In this document: positions 44,087 through 53,268 of the stretch, one piece after another
How positions within the stretch are numbered: position 1 is the stretch's first letter
Layout: each line of letters opens with the position of its first letter
Source of the DNA: an uncultured Pelagibacteraceae bacterium
GTDB lineage: Bacteria > Pseudomonadota > Alphaproteobacteria > Pelagibacterales > Pelagibacteraceae
Assembly: GCA_902523615.1 (NCBI GenBank)
Contig: CABYZW010000004.1
Location: 1 to 64,000, forward strand
Reading direction: 5' to 3'
Length of the DNA: 64,000 nt
Program-made: the position numbers and the translations under genes
The notes under the pieces: generated by a model
Told to the model about the DNA's origin: nothing
The model's database searches: none
What the model saw: only the letters and a program-made list of their open reading frames with translations

Positions 44087-45499
44087 TTAAAGTTTTGTAC
44101 CACCTACAGTCATCTTATCGATTAATATTGATGGTTGTGCAACACCTACGGGCACACCTTGTCCTGCTTTACCACATGTCCCAATTCCAGGGTCCATCAT
44201 CATATCATTTCCTACCATGGAAACTTCTTTTAAAATTGAAGGACCATCACCAATTAATGTTGCACCTTTAATTGGTGATCCAATTTTACCATTAACAATT
44301 TCATAAGCTTCAGTACAATTAAATACAAATTTTCCAGATGTAATATCAACTTGTCCACCACCAAAACTGACTGCGAAAATACCTTTGTTGACAGCTTTAA
44401 TCATTTCTTCTTGGGTATGATTACCGCTTAACATCATTGTATTTCTCATTCTTGGTAGAACTATATGTCTATAGTTTTCTCTTCTTCCACTGCCAGTAGA
44501 CCTTGTTTTCATCAAACGTGCGTTAAGTCTGTCCTGCATAAAATTTTTTAAAATTCCATTTTCAATTAAGACAGTTTTTTCTGTTGGTGTTCCCTCATCG
44601 TCAATTGTAAGACTACCTCTTCTTTTACCAATGGTACCATCATCAATAATTGTAACTCCCTCACTTGCAACTTTTTGGCCCATAAGATTATGAAATGCTG
44701 ATGTTTTCTTTCTATTAAAATCTCCTTCTAAACCATGACCAACAGCCTCATGAATTAATATTGCTGGCCACCCAGGTCCGAGCACAACCTTCATCTCACC
44801 TGCTGGCGCTGGTTTACTCTCTAGATTCACTGATGCTATCCTTAAAGCTTCATCACAAACACTTTTCCAATTGTCATCATTTAAATATGAGTCGTAAGAT
44901 TGTCTTCCACCAACACCGTATACACCTGTTTCTTTTCTGCCATCTTTCTCCACCATAACTGACACATTAAATCTTACTAAAGGACGGACATCTGACAAAG
45001 TCTCTCCACCAGATCTAATTATTTCTACAGACTTTTGCTCTCCCAAAAAATTAGCCGTAACTTGTTTAACCTTATCACCTTTAGATCGTAAGTAATCATT
45101 TACATCATTCAATATTTTAATTTTTTCATTAAGAGATTTTTGCTCAATAGGGTTAATATTGTCATAATACTTTTTATTTGATTTAGGAATTTCATGATTG
45201 TAAGTACCTTTGACAGATTTTAATGTTGACTTCAAATTTTCTGAAGATTGTCTTAAAGAGTTCTTAGAAATTTCATTAGAATGAGAATAAGCAACCACTT
45301 CGTCAGATATAGCTCTAAAACCAAATCCTAAATCTGAATTATAACTGGAATTTTTAATTTTGTTATCGTCTAATAATATCGATTCAGATTTCGAATTTTC
45401 CAAATACAATTCGCCATCATCACATTTTTGCAAAGTATCTGAAATAATAGTTTCAGCCTCTTTTCTAGATAGGTCAGATTTTTCAAAGAAATTACTCAT
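44087..45499 (-). CDS. tldD: Metalloprotease TldD
   Basis: ILIHEAVGHGLEGDFNRKKTSAF (HExxxH zinc site); start at internal Met of the 45508 ORF is plausible. Confidence 0.95.
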   Translation of the reverse strand: MSNFFEKSDLSRKEAETIISDTLQKCDDGELYLENSKSESILLDDNKIKNSSYNSDLGFGFRAISDEVVAYSHSNEISKNSLRQSSENLKSTLKSVKGTYNHEIPKSNKKYYDNINPIEQKSLNEKIKILNDVNDYLRSKGDKVKQVTANFLGEQKSVEIIRSGGETLSDVRPLVRFNVSVMVEKDGRKETGVYGVGGRQSYDSYLNDDNWKSVCDEALRIASVNLESKPAPAGEMKVVLGPGWPAILIHEAVGHGLEGDFNRKKTSAFHNLMGQKVASEGVTIIDDGTIGKRRGSLTIDDEGTPTEKTVLIENGILKNFMQDRLNARLMKTRSTGSGRRENYRHIVLPRMRNTMMLSGNHTQEEMIKAVNKGIFAVSFGGGQVDITSGKFVFNCTEAYEIVNGKIGSPIKGATLIGDGPSILKEVSMVGNDMMMDPGIGTCGKAGQGVPVGVAQPSILIDKMTVGGTKL

Positions 45500-45593
45500 A
45501 AGATACATTAAATAGATTGTTTCATAAAATTTTCAACTAGAGTATTTTACGCATGTACATATCTGAGACAAATTAGTAATAAATTCTCTTATT

Positions 45594-45947
45594 ATGAAAG
45601 TTTATTTTAATAATTCTTGTAAAATTTGTAAGGCTGAAATTGATCTTTACAAAAAAGAAGAAATTGATGAAATTGATTGGGTTGATATTACAGATAATGA
45701 GTTGGCTGAAAAAGAAACTTCTAAAGACAGTAAACAACTTTTAAGAAGACTTCACATTAAAGATGGTGAGAAAGTTTTAGGAGGTGCAGAGGCATTTTTA
45801 TTTTTATGGAAAAAAATGCCTAAATATAAATTTCTTTATAATTTTTTTAAGCTTCCAATAATTTTTAACTTATTTTCTATTGTATATGAAATAGTTGCAT
45901 TTTTTCTTTATCTTAAAAACAAAAAACAATTAAGAAAAACTAACTAA
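45594..45947 (+). CDS. DCC-family thiol-disulfide oxidoreductase-like (DUF393)
   Basis: MKVYFNNSCKICKAEIDLYKK...DWVDITDNE, GGAEAFLFLWKKMPKYKFLY. Confidence 0.8.
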   Translation: MKVYFNNSCKICKAEIDLYKKEEIDEIDWVDITDNELAEKETSKDSKQLLRRLHIKDGEKVLGGAEAFLFLWKKMPKYKFLYNFFKLPIIFNLFSIVYEIVAFFLYLKNKKQLRKTN

Positions 45948-46233
45948 AAAAAAATAATAAAAATTTACTAAGTAAAGACATTGAAGATATAAACATTACT
46001 AAAACTATAGAATACATTAATAAAACAATCTTATTTTTTTTTCTTCTAAGTCTTACAAAATCTTTATCATCTAAATCTGAAATATCTCTTTCACCGGTTA
46101 CTGGATAATCATAAGTAAATCTCCAAGTGCTATCACCAAGTCTTGGATCTAAATTATTAAAATAAGTAATCCAGGCAATAATATATCTAAAAACTAAATA
46201 TAAAATTATTAAAAAAACTGAACCTAAAATCAT
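45940..46233 (-). CDS. Hypothetical two-TM protein
   Basis: 97-aa ORF with TM at both ends and a conserved-looking soluble middle (DPRLGDSTWRFTYDYPVTGERDISDLDDKDFVRLRR). Confidence 0.6.
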   Translation of the reverse strand: MILGSVFLIILYLVFRYIIAWITYFNNLDPRLGDSTWRFTYDYPVTGERDISDLDDKDFVRLRRKKNKIVLLMYSIVLVMFISSMSLLSKFLLFFFS

Positions 46234-46263
46234 AAAATATAATACCTAATTAATTCAAAAAAT

Positions 46264-47463
46264 TTAATTGGTATTTTTTGCTCTTTTTCTAGCAATGAGT
46301 TGTGTTAAAGAGTCTACCATGGTGTCTGAAGCCTTAAAGATATCTACATTTCTGAACTCATGAGAAAGATTTTTTTCAGGATTTGTTTTATCTTCAATAA
46401 CAATTCCCTCGTCTGGAGAATTATTTTTGATATAAATTAATAATAGCCACTCATCATCAGATGACTCATCCCATTTAATAAAAACTTCTCCAGTTTCAAA
46501 TCGTCTATCTATACATCTAAAAATAGACATGTCTCGTGTAATATGTCTTTTATTTAATTGAAATACTAAACTGCTTGCGCTTCTATAAAAACTTTCAAGT
46601 GCAAATTCAATTTTTTGTCTTGCTAAAGTATATTCCTTTTCTTTTTTTAATAAAGTTTCTCTGTCTTCATCACCTTGAAGTTTAACACCTAGCGCCTCAA
46701 CTCTTTCTTTAATTTTTTGATCCCTGAGTAATCTGTATTTCTCTTTTAGTTTATCAATTCTTTCTTGTAATCCTGAATAGTCTTCTCTTTTTTCTTTTAA
46801 TGAAATTTTCTCAAGTTTTTCTAATTCTTTGACTTCTCTTATTCTGAATTTTTCAATTTGTTTATCTAATCTTAATTGTTTTAAAAATTGTTTTTGCTTT
46901 TCTGATTGTTCGATTCTTAAAAGCGCCTGTTCTTTTCTTAAAAATAATTTTATGTCTTTGGTTCTCTGTTTTTCTAATCTTTCCTCTGCTTTTAATGTTT
47001 GTTCCTTCAGCTTTAATCTTAAATTTTCTTCTTCTTCTTTCTTTTTTGCTTCCTCGATTTTTTCTTTTCTCTCTCTCTCAATTTTTTCTATTTTTATTCT
47101 TCTTTTTTCATCTGTTTTTAACATTTTGTAGATAGAAATTGTTTCTGAAATTTTGTCAAAAAAACTCTGAATGCTTTTTTCCAAACCAAAATTAAATTTA
47201 AATTTAAACTGAGGCTTAAGAGATAATTGGAATTTAACAAACTTTAAGACAAGGCTATCTTTCTGTTTTTTTTTTATTTTGGGTTGGTAATTGACTTTTT
47301 TTGTTTTTTTAGACTTATTTTTTTTCTTATTTTTAATTAACTTATTTTTTCTTTGTTTTTTTGAACTTTTTTTAATTCTATTTATTTTTCTTTTTACTTT
47401 GGTAGCTTTATTTTTCTTTTGTGTTTTTAACTTTTTTTTTAATTTTTTTTGTTTTTTTTTCAT
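46264..47463 (-). CDS. Lysine-rich coiled-coil protein of unknown function
   Basis: 399-aa ORF: very basic ~69-aa N-terminus, long charged coiled coil, folded-looking C-terminal ~75 aa. Confidence 0.7.
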   Translation of the reverse strand: MKKKQKKLKKKLKTQKKNKATKVKRKINRIKKSSKKQRKNKLIKNKKKNKSKKTKKVNYQPKIKKKQKDSLVLKFVKFQLSLKPQFKFKFNFGLEKSIQSFFDKISETISIYKMLKTDEKRRIKIEKIERERKEKIEEAKKKEEEENLRLKLKEQTLKAEERLEKQRTKDIKLFLRKEQALLRIEQSEKQKQFLKQLRLDKQIEKFRIREVKELEKLEKISLKEKREDYSGLQERIDKLKEKYRLLRDQKIKERVEALGVKLQGDEDRETLLKKEKEYTLARQKIEFALESFYRSASSLVFQLNKRHITRDMSIFRCIDRRFETGEVFIKWDESSDDEWLLLIYIKNNSPDEGIVIEDKTNPEKNLSHEFRNVDIFKASDTMVDSLTQLIARKRAKNTN

Positions 47464-47492
47464 TTCTGAGAAGAAATGACCCTATCAATAAT

Positions 47493-48680
47493 TTATTGAT
47501 AAATATAGTCTCTAGTCACTGGTGTTGATTCGTAATTTTTAGAAAGCTGGAATTGATATACAACTTGATCGCCCCACTTAAATGCCATTTCACAACCAGC
47601 AAGATAAAACTCCCACATTCTAAAAAATTTTTCATCGAACATTTGAATAATTTTATCTTTATTTTTTAAGCAATTTTCTTTCCAATGTCTCAACGTGTGT
47701 ACGTAATGAAGCCTTAAAACCTCTACATCTGTTACTATTAAGCCAGCTTTTTCAATAGGGTTAGTTACTTCACTTAAACTTGGAGTATAACCGCCAGGAA
47801 AAATATATTTAGTAATCCATGGATGAGGATCTCTTGGAGGATTTACAGATCCAATGGTGTGTATCAGTGAAACCCCATCCTCCTTTAAAATTTTTTCGAT
47901 TTGTTTGAAAAATTTCTTATAAAATTTTCTACCAACATGTTCAAACATTCCAACGCTTACTATTCTATCAAATTTTTCATTTAACTCTCTATAATCCATT
48001 AGTTTAAATTTTACTTGATTTTCTAGATTCAATTCTTTAGCTTTTTGAAGACAATAATTAAGTTGGTTCTCAGATAAGGTAATACCCGTTACTTCACATT
48101 GAGCACTTTTGGCTACATCGATTGCAAGTGCCCCCCAGCCACATCCAATATCCAAAACTTTTTGATTAGGTTTTATATTTAATTTTTTAATTATATGTTG
48201 AATCTTATTATTTTGAGCTGTTTCTAAACTTTCATTTTCGTTTTTAAAATATCCACAAGAATATTGTCTCTTTGGATCTAAAAATAAGTCATACAAGTCG
48301 TCTTTGATATCATAATGGTGAGATATATTCATTTTGGATTTTTTAATAAAATTAAAGTTAGTTAAATATCTATATGACCCTCTTAATTTATTAATTAAAT
48401 AATTGAAAAAGTTTAATTCTCCCCTTCCAAAATTCATTAAGGCAAGATCCAAAAAATCTGTCAGCGTACCGTTTTCAATCACAATTTCACCATTAGTATA
48501 TGCCTCACCAAAATATAAATCGGGATGGAATAATAATTTATAATGAAGATTCTTTTTAAGGATCCTTAATTTAATAGGATTCTTACCAGGATTACCGATC
48601 ATATAATCTCTAGAGTTTGCATCAATTAAGATAAATCCACCTTTTTTAAAAACTTTATTTAAGAAACTAGCTAATTGCAT
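47493..48680 (-). CDS. cfa: Cyclopropane-fatty-acyl-phospholipid synthase family methyltransferase
   Basis: NISHHYDIKDDLYDLFLDPKRQYSCGYF, VLDIGCGWGALAIDVAK, VGMFEHVGRKFY. Confidence 0.92.
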   Translation of the reverse strand: MQLASFLNKVFKKGGFILIDANSRDYMIGNPGKNPIKLRILKKNLHYKLLFHPDLYFGEAYTNGEIVIENGTLTDFLDLALMNFGRGELNFFNYLINKLRGSYRYLTNFNFIKKSKMNISHHYDIKDDLYDLFLDPKRQYSCGYFKNENESLETAQNNKIQHIIKKLNIKPNQKVLDIGCGWGALAIDVAKSAQCEVTGITLSENQLNYCLQKAKELNLENQVKFKLMDYRELNEKFDRIVSVGMFEHVGRKFYKKFFKQIEKILKEDGVSLIHTIGSVNPPRDPHPWITKYIFPGGYTPSLSEVTNPIEKAGLIVTDVEVLRLHYVHTLRHWKENCLKNKDKIIQMFDEKFFRMWEFYLAGCEMAFKWGDQVVYQFQLSKNYESTPVTRDYIYQ

Positions 48681-48681
48681 T

Positions 48682-49566
48682 TTAGGCCGCCATTTCAGAA
48701 TTAAGTTTGAAATTTAGACCCTTTAAATTATTAAGCAGATCTATTTCTTCATTTAAGTTTAAAAGTCTTAAAGGGGGTAAAATATTTTTATAAACATCGT
48801 TATTTTTAGAATAAAAAGTATGTAAACTTGAAATTAAATTATATTTATCGAAAGCTTCCCTTACATCGCACAATTTTTGATTATGAGATTGTTTATCTCC
48901 AGAGAAGAAATCATCATAAACTTTTCTAGAAAGTTCCGCAGTAACATTACAAGTCGCAGTTATTATGCCTGAACACCCAAGTTTAAGACCTTTTAATAAT
49001 TTTAATTCTGACCCAGGAAAAATCGAAAAATTATCTATTTTTAATTTCTCAAATAAATTGTATGAGCTATCTTTAATTCCAACTATTTGGTTAGGAAATC
49101 TTTTGACAAGCGTTTCAACACACTCTAAACTAAATTTATATCCGCAAAGTTTTTCAAAGTTATAAAGAATAATCTTACAATTAGGAACAGCCTCAACTAT
49201 TTTAGAGTAAAATTCTATAACTTCTAAGTCCCGATATTTATAATATGCAGGAGGCATAATCAAAAATTTTGTAAAGTTTAATGACATAGCTACATTCATA
49301 AAGTTTATTGTTTCTAATATTGAATTTAATCCAGTTCCTATTATATGTTTATCTCTATATTTACTCTCAGAAAGATTATTTAATAATCTGATTTTTTCTG
49401 AGATAGATATCAACTGAGCCTGACCTGTACTTCCAAATATTGCTGTTCCATGACAACCTTGATCTATTAACTTTTCTGCATGTTTTATAGTTTTCTCAAT
49501 ATTTAAGCTTAAATCAGAATTTAATACTGACATTGTAGCCGCAAATATTCCTCTTATTTTTGTCAT
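48682..49566 (-). CDS. DapA-family class I aldolase (dihydrodipicolinate synthase-like)
   Basis: HGTAIFGSTGQAQLIS, LIMPPAYYKY, IVGIKDSSYN; divergent from canonical DapA. Confidence 0.82.
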   Translation of the reverse strand: MTKIRGIFAATMSVLNSDLSLNIEKTIKHAEKLIDQGCHGTAIFGSTGQAQLISISEKIRLLNNLSESKYRDKHIIGTGLNSILETINFMNVAMSLNFTKFLIMPPAYYKYRDLEVIEFYSKIVEAVPNCKIILYNFEKLCGYKFSLECVETLVKRFPNQIVGIKDSSYNLFEKLKIDNFSIFPGSELKLLKGLKLGCSGIITATCNVTAELSRKVYDDFFSGDKQSHNQKLCDVREAFDKYNLISSLHTFYSKNNDVYKNILPPLRLLNLNEEIDLLNNLKGLNFKLNSEMAA

Positions 49567-49615
49567 AATAAAAATTTATATAAAAAATATAACTAGTAAA
49601 GTTTATAAATACCAT

Positions 49616-50578
49616 ATGAAAATATTAGTGATTCAAAATAGGATGGGTATAGGAGATACTGTTATTTTTTTACCTTTTATAGAGGCTTTGTCAAAAAAAT
49701 TTAATTCCCCTGTAAGTTTACTCGTTAAAGAAAATTCAAAAGCTGAACAATATCTATATCAGACTAAATATATTGATCAAATTCTACTTCTGGAAAGAGA
49801 TAAAACTACTCAAAAGAGACACAATGGATTTTTTGGAATTTTTAATTTGATCAAAGATTTAAAAAAATATAATTTTGACAAAATTTTCATTTTTAATTCC
49901 TCAATTAGATTCCGTTTAATTGCAAAATTATCAGGCATAGCGGATGTATATCAATACCCATTATTTAAAAAATCAAAACAACACATAGTTGATACTCCAA
50001 AAATATTTCTAAAAAATAAATTAAATTTGATTGTAAATAAAGATCCAGAAATACATATCGAAGATGAATTGATTTTAAATTCAAGTAAAAAATTAAATAT
50101 AAATAAAGATGAATTGAATATATTGATGGGAATTGGGGGTTCAGGACCCTCAAAAAGAATTCCATATGATATAATTCTAAGTGTAATAGATAAAATATCT
50201 AAAATTAAAAAGTGTAGGTTTTTTCTTGCTACTGGAAAAGATGAGGAGGAACAATTTATATTAAAAAAAATTGTTGAGTCAAAATTCAAAAGTCTTTGTA
50301 TGCCTTTGGATGATTATTCAATAAAAGATACTCTGCCTATAATAAAAAATTGTAATTTGGCAATTTGTAATGACTCTAGTTTTAGTCATTTATCAGCCGC
50401 TTTGGGCATTAAAACTATTACTCTAATGGCTGATACTCCTTTAATTTATGGTAATTACAATTCTAAAATGTTTCCAGTAATTCCAGATGGTGAGACAACA
50501 GTCTCTCACAACACTCAGGGTAAAGAAAAAATCAATCCACAAAAAATTTTTGAAAAAATTATTGAGATAATTAATTAA
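49616..50578 (+). CDS. Glycosyltransferase family 9 (heptosyltransferase-like)
   Basis: MKILVIQNRMGIGDTVIFLPFIEAL, ICNDSSFSHLSAALGIKTITLMADTP. Confidence 0.85.
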   Translation: MKILVIQNRMGIGDTVIFLPFIEALSKKFNSPVSLLVKENSKAEQYLYQTKYIDQILLLERDKTTQKRHNGFFGIFNLIKDLKKYNFDKIFIFNSSIRFRLIAKLSGIADVYQYPLFKKSKQHIVDTPKIFLKNKLNLIVNKDPEIHIEDELILNSSKKLNINKDELNILMGIGGSGPSKRIPYDIILSVIDKISKIKKCRFFLATGKDEEEQFILKKIVESKFKSLCMPLDDYSIKDTLPIIKNCNLAICNDSSFSHLSAALGIKTITLMADTPLIYGNYNSKMFPVIPDGETTVSHNTQGKEKINPQKIFEKIIEIIN

Positions 50579-51078
50579 GAAATATCTTTTAAAACTATGT
50601 CTTTAGCCTCGTTTACTATTGAGGAAAGTCTAGCAGTCTCTGGTGAAATATCTGGATGAATTTTTTTTTGGATTTTAATATAAGCTTTATTAACATCATC
50701 TTTAGTTATTTTTTTTCTAATATCTAAATTTAAAATTTTATAAGCTTCAGATACAGTTATAGATGTCAAATTATTAGAACTTGTTTGATTAAAAGAAAAT
50801 CTGCCCGATCTTCTTAAAGTTTGAATTAATCTGAAAAGTGAGATCAATTGAAAAATGGACAAGCCTTTCAGTTTCAATAGTGCAATACTTGCGAGGGTTA
50901 ATGGTAGTGTAAGTAAAAATCTCCCTCCAATAGCAAATAAAATAGCTAAAGCTATTAACCCTATAATAATAATTACTCTGAGACCTTTTGATATCTTTTT
51001 AGAGGAAATATTACTGATAATTTTAAGTAAAAAATATAAAATCAATAATACTATTGCAGTATAAATTATTATATTCAT
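50575..51078 (-). CDS. TIM14-like membrane-anchored DnaJ-domain protein
   Basis: N-terminal TMs and C-terminal EAYKILNLDIRKKITKDDVNKAYIKIQKKIHPDISPETARL with HPD. Confidence 0.85.
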   Translation of the reverse strand: MNIIIYTAIVLLILYFLLKIISNISSKKISKGLRVIIIIGLIALAILFAIGGRFLLTLPLTLASIALLKLKGLSIFQLISLFRLIQTLRRSGRFSFNQTSSNNLTSITVSEAYKILNLDIRKKITKDDVNKAYIKIQKKIHPDISPETARLSSIVNEAKDIVLKDIS

Positions 51079-51091
51079 ATATTTCTCAATT

Positions 51092-53188
51092 ATGAAAGTA
51101 CCACAACTTAGAAAAAAAAGAGAAACAAAATCTTGTCACAACATTGAATGGGAGGATAATTATAGCTGGATACATCAAAAAAATATTTTGGAGGTCCTTA
51201 AAGATAAAGATAAACTTAATCCTGAAGTTAAAAAATATCTCATTGAAGAAAATGAATATACGGAGCATCACTTGAAAGATACTCAAAATTTACAAAAAGA
51301 GCTCTTCAACGAAATAAAGGCAAGAATAAAATTAGAAGACGAGTCTCTTCCCTTTAAAGATCATACGTACGAGTATTGGACAAAAACAACTAAAGAGGGT
51401 GATTACTCAATTAAATTAAGAAAAAAAATAATTACTGATGAGATTGAGGAAATTTGGAATGGTGATAAAGAAAAAGAAAAATTAGGTGTAGAATATTTTG
51501 GTATTGGTGATCTTGAAGTTAGTCATAATGATCAATATCTAGGCTATTCACTAGATGTGAAAGGTTCTGAATATTATTCAATTTTTATAAGAGAAATTAA
51601 AAACAATAAGATTATTACAAAAGAGATTAAGGATACATCAGGAGGAATTACATTTAGTTTGGACGATAAATATATCTTTTATTCGAAATTGGATCAAAAC
51701 CATAGAGCGAGAAAAATTTACAGACATAAGATTGGAAATTTCGATAATAGTGACGAATTAATTTTTGAGGAAAAAAGTGATGCATTTTCAGTATCAATTA
51801 GTCTAAGTTCAGACGAAAAATATTATTTCATCTCGAGTTCAGACCATAATACATCAGAACAGTACTACTTTAAAGTTAATGAAAAAAAACCAGAGCCTAA
51901 GCTAATAAGAAAAAGAAAAAAAGGAATATTATACTCAGTCAATTCATGGAATAACCAATTTTATAATCATACAAATGAAGAAGCAGAAGATTTTAAGATT
52001 GATATATCTGAAAGCTTAGAAGATCAGAATTGGAAACCTTTCATACCATCTAAGGAGGAGGTTTTGGTTGGTAACTGTATGTTTTTAAATAATTGGATAA
52101 TAAGATCAGAAACCTCTGATGCCTTGGATAAATTATTTGTAAAAAATCTTATAACTGGGGTAGAGGAAGAATTATTTTTTTCTAATGAGAAAGTTTGTGT
52201 GCCAAATATTTCTTTAAGACAAAAAGATAGAAATACTGACGAAATATATATTGGATATTCCTCACCCAAAACACCCTCTAGAGTATATTTGTACAACCTT
52301 TCTAACAAGTCAAAAAAATTAGTTAAACAACAAGAAATTCCTTCAGGACATAGTTCAGATGATTATATTGTAGAAAGAGTAGAATTCAAATCTCATGATG
52401 GAAGGTTGGTGCCTTTAACAATTACAAGACATAAAAAAACAAAAATAGATGGATCAGCTAATTTATTACTTTATGGATATGGGTCTTATGGAAATTCAAT
52501 GAGTCCAGGATTTTCGTCTACTAGATTAAGTTTAATTAATCGAAATATAATTTGGGTAACAGCCCATATAAGAGGTGGGATGGAAAAAGGCATGAGGTGG
52601 TGGAAAGAAGGAAAGCTAACTAATAAAAAAAATACTTTTGAAGATTACATATATGCAGCGAAATATTTAATTAAAAATAAGTACTCTTCAAAAGGTAAGA
52701 TAATTGGAATGGGTGGTTCTGCAGGAGGGTTACTGATGGGAGCAGTTATAAACAAAGCTCCAGAATTGTTTTTAGGAATTATAATGGCCGTTCCTTTTGT
52801 TGACTCTTTGACAACTAATCTTGATCATTCATTGCCTTTAACAGTAGGTGAATTTGACGAATTTGGAAATGCTAAAGATAACAAGGATCATTTTGAATAT
52901 ATATTTTCTTATGCTCCTTATAATAATATAAGAAAAATGGACTATCCTCATTTATTAATCACAACAAGCTTGAGTGATAATAGAGTATTATTTGATGAAC
53001 CAGTAAAGTTTACTGCAAAATTACGAGACTTTAAGACAGATAATAATTTATTACTTTTAAAAACTGAGATGAATGCTGGTCATGGTGGCAAGTCGGGAAG
53101 GGATGGTGCCATAGAGGAAATTGCCTTTGATTATGCTTTTGCATTAAAAATTTCAAACAAAATTCAATTGTCTAGTCTTGAAAAATAA
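51092..53188 (+). CDS. ptrB: S9 family prolyl oligopeptidase / oligopeptidase B
   Basis: LLLYGYGSYGNSMSPGFSSTRLSLINR, GKIIGMGGSAGGLLMGAVIN (GxSxGG), NAGHGGKSGR. Confidence 0.92.
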   Translation: MKVPQLRKKRETKSCHNIEWEDNYSWIHQKNILEVLKDKDKLNPEVKKYLIEENEYTEHHLKDTQNLQKELFNEIKARIKLEDESLPFKDHTYEYWTKTTKEGDYSIKLRKKIITDEIEEIWNGDKEKEKLGVEYFGIGDLEVSHNDQYLGYSLDVKGSEYYSIFIREIKNNKIITKEIKDTSGGITFSLDDKYIFYSKLDQNHRARKIYRHKIGNFDNSDELIFEEKSDAFSVSISLSSDEKYYFISSSDHNTSEQYYFKVNEKKPEPKLIRKRKKGILYSVNSWNNQFYNHTNEEAEDFKIDISESLEDQNWKPFIPSKEEVLVGNCMFLNNWIIRSETSDALDKLFVKNLITGVEEELFFSNEKVCVPNISLRQKDRNTDEIYIGYSSPKTPSRVYLYNLSNKSKKLVKQQEIPSGHSSDDYIVERVEFKSHDGRLVPLTITRHKKTKIDGSANLLLYGYGSYGNSMSPGFSSTRLSLINRNIIWVTAHIRGGMEKGMRWWKEGKLTNKKNTFEDYIYAAKYLIKNKYSSKGKIIGMGGSAGGLLMGAVINKAPELFLGIIMAVPFVDSLTTNLDHSLPLTVGEFDEFGNAKDNKDHFEYIFSYAPYNNIRKMDYPHLLITTSLSDNRVLFDEPVKFTAKLRDFKTDNNLLLLKTEMNAGHGGKSGRDGAIEEIAFDYAFALKISNKIQLSSLEK

Positions 53189-53204
53189 TAATTAATCCCC
53201 ATAT
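53177..53204 (+). promoter_or_regulatory. Sigma-32 (RpoH) promoter of hsp20, embedded in the 3' end of ptrB
   Basis: CTTGAAA (53177-53183), N13, CCCCATAT (53197-53204): full match to enterobacterial consensus CTTGAAA-N13-CCCCATNT. Confidence 0.8.
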
Positions 53205-53210
53205 GATTCA

Positions 53211-53268
53211 TGTAGGTCGCCTAATGGGGCCTGCACTTAAAACTTGCTTAACAAAGGAGGATATTATG
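53211..53268 (+). promoter_or_regulatory. Candidate ROSE-like RNA thermometer in the hsp20 5' leader
   Basis: 5' hairpin TGTAGGTC-g-CC-TAAT-GG-GGCCTGCA (53211-53235), then CTTGCT-TAACAA-AGGAGG (53243-53260) placing UUGCU opposite the SD as in ROSE elements. Confidence 0.6.

Noticed and set aside
46829-47479. Plus-strand ORFs (46829..47131, 47291..47479) rich in F/L/S
   Set aside because: Antisense shadow of the lysine-rich minus-strand gene (AAA/AAG codons read as TTT/CTT); no homology-like pattern.
49951-50289. Minus-strand ORFs inside the GT9 gene
   Set aside because: Nested antisense to a clear glycosyltransferase; no independent motif.
53203-53265. N-terminal extension of the hsp20 ORF (MIHVGRLMGPALKTCLTKEDI)
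   Set aside because: It overlaps the predicted promoter and leader; the strong SD and ATG at 53266 fit the real start.
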